Below, piece by piece: positions 12,232 through 23,498 of a DNA stretch of 64,000 nt. The DNA comes from Benincasa hispida (Eukaryota > Streptophyta > Magnoliopsida > Cucurbitales > Cucurbitaceae), in contig NC_052354.1 of NCBI RefSeq assembly GCF_009727055.1, forward strand, positions 201,177 through 265,176, in the 5' to 3' direction. Under the pieces are notes generated by a model, which searched no databases, was not told the DNA's origin, and saw only the letters and a list, made by a program, of their open reading frames with translations. How positions within the stretch are numbered: position 1 is the stretch's first letter; each line of letters starts with the position of its first letter. A program made the position numbers and the translations under genes.

Positions 12232-15200
12232 ATGGCGAAGAAGAAGCAGTTGGCATCTTCAGCTCCATGGCGGGGGGAGGAGGAAGCGGATGAGTTCGCC
12301 GGAGCAAAGCTGAAAGTGACCAAGAATCCTGGCGAGACTCCGGTAATGCACGTTCCTCGGAAGAAGAGCGTCAAGTCCAAGAGCTCGAAAGAAGAGGATG
12401 ATTCCCTCGAGATTGACCCTGAGCTCCGCTACAGTTTCCAACGCAATTACCAGGTATAATTCTCTTAACGTCGACTGCGTTCTGTTGTTGAGACTGTTGT
12501 AAGTGTTTCATTAGAGTTTTAACGTGAATAATGTTTTTAGTCACCTAATTCATCGTTTCTTGTCTGTTCGTTGCTGTTGTTTTGTGTGGTATTCTTGTTT
12601 CCTATTCATCTGCAATTGTGTTTTAATTTTGCGTAGATAACCATCCTTCTGTCATAGATTCACTAATTAGATTGTAGGATTGTCTTGAAGTAATCTGTTC
12701 TTTGATTACTGACTTCCAAATTCATACTGACAAGCACACTGAGCCTCTTAGTCATCATAATTGGAGTGCACATGGAAAGTTTTCACAAGAAACAGCTAGA
12801 AAGTTCAAAGAAAAACCTCAACGTATGGATTCTTTACTAAGTCTTGGAGGACGGTTGGTTGATAAGTCAAAAGATGATACTAAATGGAAATAGAGATGTG
12901 TTGAAGAGAAGTTGGCTCAAAGAAAATAGAGATGTAGGTGGCTTGGTCCAATCAAATGATAGTCCATTAATATCTGGCGGGGTTGGCAGCTTGATAATAT
13001 AATATAAGGGCTTGGAGTAATTGGCGGAGAGAAGGAAAATAGATGAAATGATGATAATTCCAAGGAAGGAAATTGAAGAGGTTGGAGCCAAAGTGAGCTT
13101 AGTTAATTGACATTTACTACATCATCTCTGATACCCTCGTTGTTGTACTAAGAAAAATGAAAATTGAAGTGGTTAGAGGCAAGATAATATGGTTAATCGT
13201 ACCTTTAATGATCAAGGAAGTGGACATAATGGTAATTGGCATTGTTAGGGAAGGAAGGGGTCGTGCAGATGCCTCTGATGTTGTCAAAGAAGTTTGATTG
13301 AGAGGGATGCTGATTAGTCTAAAGTAATCGATGTTGGGTTTGCTTTGAATAAATCAAAGGTTACTCACCATTAATGAAGCAGCTATTTACGATGAGGATG
13401 ACATTTATGTGGTAGGCTTTAGTTGTGCTGATGATAGTTTGAATGTAGAATTTATTTTGCTCAAAATTGATTTTGGTGAATGTATTAATGGGGTCAACAA
13501 AAAACGAGAAGGAATTTATAGTTGGACAACGGAAAAGCAGAGAAAAAGATAAAGCATCAAGTGAAAATAAAAAGAAGTGAAAAGGGCAGGCTGGAAATCC
13601 AGGAAACGAGATGGTTGGCAATCCAACAAGGGGGTCTCTATGGGTTATAAAAATGAAAGTATGAATGAAGTAGAGCCAACTGCGAATTCTGTTTAATGAC
13701 TTGCTCGGTTTTCTTTAAATTTGAGCTTTGAGAAATCGAAAATTTTCTCGCTTCCTCTTATCTTATTCCATTGTAAATTATGAAGGGAAAATCTCTCTTG
13801 TCATGCAAGACAGAAGTTCTTAGCGAATGTGAGGTTGTAGAACCAGCATTTACAGAGTCACCTACTGACGAATTACCTGAAGGGAATCATGCCTACACAC
13901 TTGAGCTTAGGAAGCAAGGGTTCCTAGGAAACTTCTTTCCTAGACCTTCTACTTCGCTTTACATAGAGCTTCACCCCCAGCGGTTAATGACCGGTATACA
14001 GGCTTCTCTGAGTGGTGCATTACAATGCTACCATAAACTCAAAGGTAATCTGAACCGTGAGGAGTCGATGACTGAGTTTGAACAAATGGCTACCGTTCTC
14101 GCCACTGGTTGTATGGTAATGGTATATCTGAAATGCCGTGCAGTTATTCTCACCAATGGGTTTCATTTATGTGATTCTAATAGGTTGAAAATGCGAAGGA
14201 TAATCTCAGATCTCATGATCCCAACCCCCTTTGCCTTTTCTATTCAACAATTGGGATTTGTGGACGTTGATGACTTTTCTATTAGGTTAAAGGTTGTCCC
14301 ATACTTCCCAAGCGACGGGCACACATTTCGAGTCCCCAATGGGTTTACATAGAACAACGTTGAGTACTTACATGCAGTTGAATATGCAAGAAGGTTAGGC
14401 ATGCAATTTAGCATTGTGAACCTAAAGGTGAAGTGTGGGTCTGTCTGGTGGCTATTTAAGCAAGTGTTCTCTGAAGGTGTTTTTAAACTGCAATGTCCTC
14501 TACCAGAAATCAACTTTACCGAGATAATGGCATTGACTCACACACTATTTTTGTCTGGAACCCAACCCGACATGACCAATGTTATTGCTGACCTGACTCC
14601 ACTTGGGACCGCCAATTATGGTTATATGCTATTTAACCCACACTTTGGCATCAACATCAATTCTTATGGAGCCATGTCAAATGTAGATTGGAGTAGTGTT
14701 TAACTTTACCGGAATTTTAGTTATGAATTGATAATATGGATGAATCTTTGTAATCAATCTATGGAAATATTTGTTTTTATTTTGTTATTTTGTTTATTTA
14801 TTTATATTATGATTAACATTGGGATATATGTCCAACTAAGAAAAATTGAAAGAATATAAGGACATACCAAAAAACAAAACACACCGAAGGGAACACCTTA
14901 AGGAAAGGGGTTCCAGTCAAGCAAAATAAGACCTAGAGATAATTACAAAAAGAACTCATAACTGACGCCTAGAGACCACCGAGAGACATTAAATATCTCA
15001 AGGGACCAAACATCAACATCCGCTGTTATGGTGCATGATTTTTTATTTTCGTTTAATTTTGTTTACTGTTCTTTAGGTTTTGTTTGAATATTTTCTTTGT
15101 TTTTGTAATTCAATTACTTGGTTATTGGATCCCTATTTTCATTGAGAAAATTTGAAAGAATATAAGGACATGCCAAAAAACAAAGTCCACCAAAGTGAAC

Positions 15201-16919
15201 ACCTTAAGGAAAGGGGTTCCAGTCAAGCAAAATAAGACCTAGTGATTACAAAAAGAACTCATATCTGACGCCTAATGACTACTGAGAGACATTAAATATC
15301 TCAAGGGACCACAAGATAATCTGTTGTTATGGTCCATGATTTTTTATTTTTGTTTAACTTTGTTTACTGTTATTTAGATTTTATTTGAATATTTTCTTTG
15401 TTTTTGTAATTCAATTACTTGGTTAGTGGATTCCTATAGTAATGGAATTCAAATAATGGCTTATTATTTTTAGGGAAATTTACGGAAGTGGGTAGTTTTA
15501 GTTTTTCAGTTATATAGGAAAAAAGTGGGGAGAAGGGAGGGGAGAATTCTGACGTTAACTGATCTTTTAGTCAATCGGGAGGTTGACATTCCTCAAAAAT
15601 CCTGAGGAGGTTTAGACTCCCACAAATGAGTCTACTATCTCTTTTATTTTCAATTTCTTTCCTTCCATTTTCTCTTCTCTATTTCAAAATGGGGTCCATA
15701 ACAACCTCCCTCTAAAAATTCTGTTATTTCTCTTCCCCAAATATCCACAACAATGCACCCTCCGACTTTCCATAAAAAAAATTGCATTCTCCCGGAACCG
15801 CAAATGGAGGAACATCTGTTCTCATTTTGTTGTTTAAATGTTGAAACATGAAATGTTCTAAAAAAATGTCTACTTTTAGTTTGCTGTACTTTCATTATCT
15901 TTAATTTAAAAGAAGTATAATGGCATGGTGTACTCTAGTTTAGACAATCATGAACACACCAAATTATAGAATTTGACTGTACTTAGAGTGCTTTCCTTAT
16001 TCATTGTTAAGTAAATAACCTTGGAAATATTTTTGTATTAAGTTATGAAATTGTTTCTAACAAATTGCAAGTTCTTAAAATTTTGTGGTGCAGTTTCTTC
16101 AACGAGTATTTAGCATTGACACGATTGTCAAACCTCTTCCACCAGCCATGGCTTACAATGTCTCCCGGAATTTGAATTTCTTCACTCGAATTTTTACACA
16201 GTTTTTCGGTATGTTTTTTTTTTTTTTTTTCCCCGCAGGTCTGGATTTGCACTCCACACGGGCACAGTTATTTGTTAATAATATTTTAATGCATTTACAC
16301 TCAATGACATCCCAAAAGTTTATTATATCACTGTTTTTCCATTGACTGAAAACCTGTATAAATGAGCTGGAAGAACAAATTGTTATCAAAGGATATATTG
16401 ATTGTTTGGTTAGGTGTACAGTGATTCTGGCGTTGGTTAAAAATGACAAAAATAATGATTACGCGTTCGTAGTTTGTCTTGTGGAGATTGCTTCTTCAAT
16501 GTGAATCATTATAAGCATACTCTTTATGAGGCTTTTAACGAACCATTTGATATTTATAGATTCTGAGGCTCAACTCCCCATAAGCACATTTGTTTACCTG
16601 TATGAACACTCGAGTTTTTATGTGCGTCTTATTCTTCATTATCATCTCACTTGTTAGTAAAATAAATACATTAATTTCAAGTTTGAGAGACGTCCAAGTG
16701 TATAGTATTTTGCTCGTGTAAAAGCAACTTTTTGATACTCCTGTTTATCATGCCATACATACTATGTTACCATTGCCATTGTAATGGAATCATCCGTTGC
16801 CATTATTCAATGTTTTGTTCACTGACACATCTGATCCCATACCAGACCCTGAAGGTATTGCAAATGCTCAGAAATCACTTGGACTGGGGCAGGAAGAGAA
16901 AGCTCGCCGTGTTCGTTAA
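12232..16919 (+). CDS. Small conserved plant protein of unknown function (3 exons, 136 aa)
   Basis: Exons 12232-12453, 16094-16208 and 16846-16919 join in frame (GT/AG sites) to 136 residues. I chose the ATG at 12232, in context AAAATGGCG; an upstream in-frame ATG at 12190 would add 14 residues. The first half is lysine- and glutamate-rich and probably disordered, beginning MAKKKQ, with a run of KSKSSKEEDD acid/base residues. The second half is compact, with FLQRVFSIDTIVKPLPPAMA, then NLNFFTRIFTQFFDPEGIANA and a basic end KARRVR. The exact codon joins across a 3.6-kb intron and the composition of the second half suggest a real, conserved gene, but I do not recognise its biochemical role. It shares the site II promoter with the NDUFAF5-like gene. 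Confidence 0.85.
13780..14703 (+). pseudogene. Intronless 308-codon frame with one in-frame TAG, inside an intron
   Basis: From ATG 13780 to TAA 14701-14703 the frame is open except for a single TAG at 14350-14352. Both halves are in the same frame, with no frameshift. The encoded sequence is not low-complexity: it mixes hydrophobic and charged segments and has a C-terminal part rich in Asn, Gly and Phe. It shows no retrotransposon hallmark (no CCHC, YVDD, DSG or RNase H motif). It sits on the sense strand in the 3.6-kb intron of the 136-residue gene. I do not recognise the family. An endogenised non-retroviral RNA-virus gene (for example capsid-like), a retrogene, or a captured gene are all possible; none is shown by the sequence. 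Confidence 0.55.
14838..15440. repeat. Direct tandem duplication of about 0.3 kb
   Basis: Unit 1 (about 14838-15143) and unit 2 (about 15144-15440) share long near-identical blocks, including GGAAAGGGGTTCCAGTCAAG and TGTAATTCAATTACTTGGTT. They differ by scattered substitutions and small gaps. The duplication lies just downstream of the interrupted intronic frame and before exon 2 of the host gene. Confidence 0.85.
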
Positions 16920-17649
16920 GTGGAGAAGGGAAATGGCTGGGAATTTTATGCATTTATGTGTAATCAAGTGTATTTGGATTCAAACACTGTGAAGAGTTGT
17001 TGTAAATGGAATGCATTATGCATAAATTTTGGGGTTAATTGACATTTTAGCCCTTTTGACATTTGACTTTGTAAAATTAGACCATTTTAAAAAACATTGT
17101 TTTTTTGACCCCTTCAACTTTTCAAAAAATGGAAAGTGCAATTATACTCTTCAGATTTCAAAAATCATAAAAAAAAAATTAAAAAAATCCATCTTTCTTC
17201 ACTCCCGCTTCGTTTCCCTCCTCTCCCACTTTGTTTCTTGCGTTTCAATCCTTGCCATTTACGATTTCGACTCGATTTTAGGGGTTAATTGATATTTTTT
17301 TTGTCCATTTTCTTCATCCATATTTCGATTGGATTTCTTGTTGGTTTGACTGAGCTCTCATCTTCTTCACTCAAGTTCGGTTGAAACCATTTTCTCGCAT
17401 TTTTTGTTTGTTTTTGAGATGTTTCGAGACATTCTGAGATGTTGGATGTTTTTTCTGAGATAAAAATTGCATGATTAGATTTTGTAAGAGTGTTAGGGAT
17501 TCGAATATGAGATGCTGAATCAATATATTTTTAGGGTTTTGCGTGAAATTTCTTCGATTTTAGAACCTTTTTGCATTTAAATATCATTTTCGACGTTCTT
17601 TGGAACGATTTCAATCCAAAATTTTGATTTTTCCCCATAAAAATCCAAT
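16920..17649. other. Gene-free stretch after the 136-aa gene
   Basis: The first 100 bases are likely 3' UTR. The remainder is AT-rich with runs of A and T. It includes phrases such as TTAGCCCTTTTGACATTTGA that resemble dispersed plant intergenic repeats. No coding sequence or clear element ends are seen. Confidence 0.4.
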
Positions 17650-18660
17650 CTTTACTTCATGTGAGCCTAACTGGGTCTTGACCGGGGTGGGCAAACGAAG
17701 AGACGATGACGCTCCCCGGTCTATACCTGGTCGGGTATGGATCGGGAACATGCGCACTCCATGCAAGCCCTGATCGGGTCTGGATCGGGCGTTAGTGTTA
17801 GGTTGGGGTCTAGTGACGGGGGAGGTGAGGGTTACCCGGTCTTCCCTCGCCCGAGAGTATCAAAGCTCAAAAGTGGGTGGCCTATAACCGGGCAAGGTAG
17901 GGGTGGCTCGGTCGCTCTTTGGTCGGATAGGGATCGGATACAACACTAGGATTTTGGCTTGGTCTAGCCCTGGGCGGGTGGGGACTGGGTGTCAAGGATT
18001 GTGGCCTGGAGCCAGATGAGGTAGGGGTGACCTGGTTGTTCCTGACCGAATAAAGACCAGGTCAGATAGGGACCGAGCTTTAGGGATTGCGGCCTAAATT
18101 GGGCAAGGTAGGGGTGACCAAGTTGCTCCTTGGTCAGGTAGGGGATCGAGTACAACACTAGTGATGTTGCTGGATTTTGGCTCAGTCTCGCTTTGCCTAG
18201 GTGGGGTCCAGGCTTCAAGGATTGCAACCTAGAGTCGGGCGAGGTAGAGGTGACCTGGTCGTGCCCTGGCTAGGTAGCGACCGGTTACAACATTAATGAT
18301 GCTGCTGGATTGTGCCCTGGTCTCGCCCTGGCTGAGTGAGGATCGGGCTTCAAGGGTTGTGGCCTAGAGCTGGGTGACATAGGGGTGACCTGGTTGCTTC
18401 TGGCCGGGTAGGGACTAGGTACAACACTAGTATTGGCCGAGTAGGGACCAGGCTTCAAGGAATGTGGTTGGGTGTTGGACGAGGTAGGGGTGATGTGGTC
18501 GCTCCCTAACCGGACCGATGCTACTAGATTTTGGCCCGGTCTCACCCTGGTTGGGTGCGGACCAGGCTGCATGTGACTTGGGGCCAAGAAGCTCTGAGTT
18601 TTCCATTGTTGTTGCTTCTGGGTTTTGGCGCAATCCCGTTTTTGACCGGGTATGGACCGA
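17650..18660. repeat. GC-rich degenerate minisatellite (period about 135 bp)
   Basis: The base composition shifts abruptly from AT-rich to GC-rich. The landmark TACAACACTAGT or a close variant occurs at 17939, 18151, 18286 and 18420, giving spacings of 212, 135 and 134 bp. Between landmarks, words such as GAGGTAGGGGTGACCTGGT and GGCTTCAAGG recur in the same order. Units are strongly diverged. Open frames on both strands here are products of the repeat and not credible genes. Confidence 0.8.
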
Positions 18661-18685
18661 GAATTTTTTTTTTCTTGTGTTGTTT

Positions 18686-19089
18686 TTTCATTTTTTCTTT
18701 TAAATTTGTGTTGCTTAATAATTATTCATCTTTCTTTAATTAATATATACCATTTGCATAAAATAATGTAGGTATAATGGATTTGGTTACAAAAATCCAA
18801 CCTTGATGATCATTTTCCCTGTTTCTCTTATGACAGGATTGAAACACCAGACCAGGCAGGTAGAAAGGTGTTGGGGGTTGATATCATTTCCCTGTTTCAT
18901 TTTTTCTTTTAAATTTGTGTTGCTTAATAATTATTCATCTTTCTTTAATTAATTATACCATTTGCATAAAATAATGTAGGTATAATGGATTTGGTTACAA
19001 AAATCCACCTTGATGATCATTTCCCTGTTTCTCTTATGACAGGATTGAAACACCTGACCAGACGGGTAGAAAGGTGTTGGGGGTTGATG
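18686..19089. repeat. 209-bp tandem duplication crossing the Copia copy 1 LTR edge
   Basis: Copy 1 (18686-18894) and copy 2 (18895-19089) are nearly identical. Both contain the flank ending GTAGAAAGG followed by the first LTR bases TGTTGGGGGTTGAT. In copy 1 the LTR stops after those 14 bases and runs into the start of copy 2. In copy 2 it continues as the full LTR. Confidence 0.85.
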
Positions 19090-21176
19090 CCCTAAAGTCT
19101 CGTGTCCTGTAGTTTGTAAACAGTTTGTACGAACACTTGTGATGTATAATATATGATATTTTACTTTACTTCTTGATTTTTTTCAGTTGTTTATTTCATT
19201 GCTTTACCATAAACCAATAAACCTAAAATCCTTGGTTATTTGCATGTAACTTAAACATATATGTAGTGACACACAAGTGGATCATGTCTAAAGTGATAAT
19301 TAAAATGGTCTGTTGTATATGGATAGAGGAGGGAAACCTTATCTTGGTAACGCTACGGATACGGCCCGCTTTGTGGAATGGTCACAAGTGTTATGACTTG
19401 TCACAGATGGTCTGATCCTGATCATTCGTGTAGGGGACATGCGAGCGGGGGCGTCCTATACAAAGAGTTTGTATAAGACCTGACCATGTTAACGCCTCGT
19501 TATATAACACCGTTCATGACAGAGACTTCACTTCACTAGGATGACCATGGGTAACATGACCTCAATCCTGAGTGAGTTGGGAACTCCTGCCATTGAGGGC
19601 GGTCTTTTGATTTGTATGGATGCGAGTGGCCAGGTCGCCGACTCAAACCTACCATTTTGGGGATTCGTCTGATTTGGGAGCTGGGAACTTAGCTACACAA
19701 GATAGAATTCACTCATTCCCTAAATCAGGGGTAAATAGACTAAGAGCTGATTCCAGGGCTTAAACGATGTGGTGCCATACACCTTCTCACGGTCCAAAAG
19801 GTGTTCACACATAATTGGACTATGTTGTATTGTTCATTAGAGGAATCAGTGATACTTAAGGAGTGAGATGTAGCTACAAAGGTAAAATGGTAAATTGGCC
19901 CAGTTGTACTTACGAGCATCTGTGAATGGTCATTGTACTCATGATTGGTTACATTCAATGAACACAAAAATATATCTGTGGTAAGAAGAGTTCAACTGTT
20001 GGTCTTTAGTGGAATGCCTGACAGTTAAAGGATGGTGGATCTCGTGGCTAAAGAGTTTAGTCAATTATTCACGTACCGTTGAAGCTTTGAGCCACAGGTC
20101 CACAAGGGTCCTCTAGGTAGCTTGGATAAAGTTGAGTAGTTTTTGGGTCAGTTTGAAATGTTCAAATTGACAAGAGGGGGTTCGATTATATATGATATAA
20201 TTAAACTGGTTCTATATGATATAATTGACTAAATGTATGAGATACATTATTTTGGAGGAAATGAGATGTAAATATGATCTATATCAAGTAGAGGAGAAAT
20301 TACTATAGTAGATATACGATATCAAACTATAGGTTAATGATATAATATGATTATATTCATTTATTAATTAATTGGTTGGTTATGTGATAATTGATCGGAT
20401 TTTTCTCCTAGACCGTGCATTAGTGGGAAAAATAAATTTTGGTTATTGTAACTGAAGAATAAAATGAAAATTGGTTTCATTTTGCAAAGAGTTCGAAGAA
20501 ATCGCTCAAGGTGTGAAAACGTAACGATCGCTTAGCTGAGAGCCTATACGATAGTGCCTTATCACCTAAACGATTGCACACCTCGCGTACTAAACGATCG
20601 CACACGTTCTCTAAACGATTGCTCAGTATTCCTAAACGATCGCTCAGTTTTCCTAAACGATCGCTTAGCGTGCCGTGTTTTCTAAACGATCACTTAGTAA
20701 AACCTACACGATCGTGTACCTTTCTCTAAGCGACAAGCACCTGTTATATCATAGCTCTCTCCCACTTGCTTGTCGTTCTTCACAATCGTCCCTTTCCTCC
20801 TTCCTCTATCAATTCCATCAAAGACCACTATTTGGATTCTCACTCCGAGAATACCAAGGGCTCTAAGTGGTGGTGTCGTCCTCGGTTGCTGCTTGTTCGT
20901 GTGCTACCATTCGTGTAGACGGTCATGCTGCTTGACGACTGTTTGCTGGGCGATAAAGATCGTAGAGGGTTTGCTTCAGCTTGATTGAGTTCGTGTGAAG
21001 AAAGTCTTCAACTGGTATGTTTACTCAATCTTTTGTATTTTAATTGTTAAAGCATGCCTATAATTAGTGTTAAATTGCATACCTGTTTGTTAGAATGTGT
21101 GTGTGGTAATTCAGTCACAATGAAATAGGAAAGATCCGAACACGCTCATGGATGCTCTTGTTTAAGAGTTCATTCA
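19075..21176 (+). repeat. 5' LTR of Copia copy 1 (2.1 kb)
   Basis: It begins TGTTGGGGGTTGATGCCC and ends TTCA, two bases before the tRNA primer site. Long stretches match the LTRs at 31973-36029 and 41587-43655. At 2.1 kb it is long for a Copia LTR. The segment 20520-20740 carries about eight variants of CTAAACGATCGCTTAG. Confidence 0.9.
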
Positions 21177-21178
21177 AT

Positions 21179-21190
21179 TGGTATCAGAGC
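21179..21190 (+). promoter_or_regulatory. Primer binding site (initiator tRNA-Met), Copia copy 1
   Basis: TGGTATCAGAGC is complementary to the 3' end of plant initiator tRNA-Met, the usual Copia primer. It lies two bases after the LTR. Confidence 0.9.
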
Positions 21191-23498
21191 TAGGTTCTGA
21201 TGTTCCAATTTCATTGATGCAACAAATTGCATATATATTAATGGTGGATTCATATTTGCTCTGTCTAATTGCTAAATTGTTGTGGATGTGTAAACTAATG
21301 GAGTTTTCTGGGATGTTATCTCGGTTTGATTTAATTCTTTTGCATTTTCGGTAAATTGCAAAGGCCCCTGCATTTTTAGGCACAATTAATTGTAATTGGG
21401 TCTGTAATTCCAAGTCAGTTTGAGTCTTGAGTCGTTCGTGAAGAAGTTCGGAGCAATTGTTCTTCGAGGAAGAAGACGATCAAAGGTTGATCGAGTCGTG
21501 TAAATGATGGGGTAAGTGACAACTGAGTATTGGATGCTCGAGTATCGTTTAACGTGCGCTTGCACTAGGCGATCGTTTAGCTCAACAAGCTTCATCGCTT
21601 AATTGACTAAACGATCGCAGAGTAATGCACGGTAAATCATTTACCTTTCGCCATGTTAAGCGATCGCCTAGACGATCAGGCTTCACAGCCTCCTTGTCGT
21701 CTAATCGATCATTTAGCTTTTGTGCTATCGTCTAGTGTGTGCTAAGGGATCGTTTACCTGCAGCGTTTACTAAACGATAGAGGTTCTCCTGGCGGTTCAA
21801 GACCCGGTTCGCTTGTGAACTGGTTTGCTCGATGGAAAATGTAATAGATACAGTTATTTCATTCCAGTTTTTGTAAAGGTTCATCCTGGTCCATTAATTC
21901 TTGGTTTATTACATGAGATGTATGGTTATTTATATGTCATATGGTATACACATACAGTAAATCTCACCTTAGATTATGCATTGGTCATGCATCACCTCTT
22001 TATTGTAATTGTTATAATTTAGAGAAGCGTGATTTAATTATGTAAGAGCATGCTCATGCATCATATAATATAAAAGTTATATTTATGCATGCATAAAAAG
22101 CATTGACATACATCATCTTTATATTATAATTGTTATAGTATAAGGGTGTATGGAAAGCATGTATGCTTGGTTATTACGCGTATATAAAAGTTATGTATAG
22201 TAATGACTGGACATTGCATGAAACATGACACATAGGTTTCTTTATGAGCGTTATAAATACCTAGTTGTGCGCGATGTATTTTAGTTTTTTTTTTAATGGT
22301 TAAAGAGAAATTAGAACTAAAAGCAATAAGACAGACATGCATACTCACTTAGGTTTAATTCATTGTTTTAAGATATTTAAAACTTGGATAACAATAGACC
22401 TAAGATCACGGTTCTAATATGATTAGCAACCCTTAGGCTTTAATCTTTTAATCAGTTTAATAGGGTTAAATTGACTAATAAAAGATTAAAGTATAGCAAA
22501 TCTATCTACAAGGGACCTTTTGTCTAAGGCGGGTTCTGTCTAGGCTGGGGCATTTAAGTTGACGAAAATGTAACACCCCTACCTGGGAACTTACCTGGAA
22601 AGGTGATTTAGATAGATTTGATGCATGCATGCAAGTTAAGGACAGTCCATTAAACTGTTTAAATGTGACTATTTGAACTTGTTCATAATTCATAAACAAA
22701 AGTTGTTTATGAGCGGACTTTAAAAGGATGACTTAGACTAAAATTAGTAGTCAGATTGTCTAAGTTAATGAACTCCTAAGTAGAACAGTCAGTGGTAGGT
22801 ACTTGGGGCATATGATGCTTCATTTAAACCTTTCACATTTCTCCTATATAGTCCACATCATGAGATCTACCCTCGGCCTTGTGGCACCTTTGGCATGTCC
22901 CCCTAACGGATGATGTTTGGGTAGGTCAATATCAAGATGGATGGAGAGAGTGTTCATAGTAAGTGAGAGCGGAAAGCGCGACAGCATATCCCTTGGTCTT
23001 CCTCATTGGATTGAATAAAGTTACTGTGCATCGCCTCGAGGCACCCTGGGAGTGTCCCCCCTATAGGATGGTAGTTTTGTGCGTTTCTTTATTTGATCTC
23101 CTGTAAGAGGATAAGGTTACTAAGTCTCTTGTCCTAATCTGCTTCTTCCCTAGGTGGGCTCATTAGGGCGGGACTTTGGCACCAAAAGCGAGGGGTCACA
23201 CTTACGCGAAATTGTTAAAAGTTAACAGTTCTGGACCAAATAAATGATGGTTGTTAGGTTCAGTTCCAAGAGTTGGTTCTGCCTAACGGTTGAGAAGGTC
23301 TCATCCCAGTGAAGGGGCATCCGGTCACCCCACCGATGACGTTTGTCCTGCCTCGCTGGGGCATCATTGTAAAATAGAAGTCATTCACTTAGGGTACTTG
23401 AAACTGTTTTGCAAAATTAATTGGTTAAAATGTGGTTTAGCAAAATCTAATTAAAGTTTTGTTCGTATTTTCAGTAACAAGTTTTGAAAAATTTCCAC
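21191..23498 (+). other. Long untranslated leader of Copia copy 1
   Basis: About 2.3 kb without a credible gene separates the primer site from gag. It contains a second cluster of AAACGATCG-type words (21568-21782). The part near 22800-23400 is conserved with copy 2 (36980-37600), including CATCGCCTCGAGGCACCCT. Confidence 0.7.

Noticed and set aside
12702..13680. Short open pieces in intron 1 of the 136-aa gene as extra exons
   Set aside because: They are short, in different frames, and the exon 1 to exon 2 join is already exact in frame; they may be decayed sequence linked to the 13780 frame but cannot be assigned.
17737..18743. Several open frames on both strands over the GC-rich minisatellite
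   Set aside because: They arise because the repeat is GC-rich with few stops; the proteins are repeat-derived and differ in every frame.
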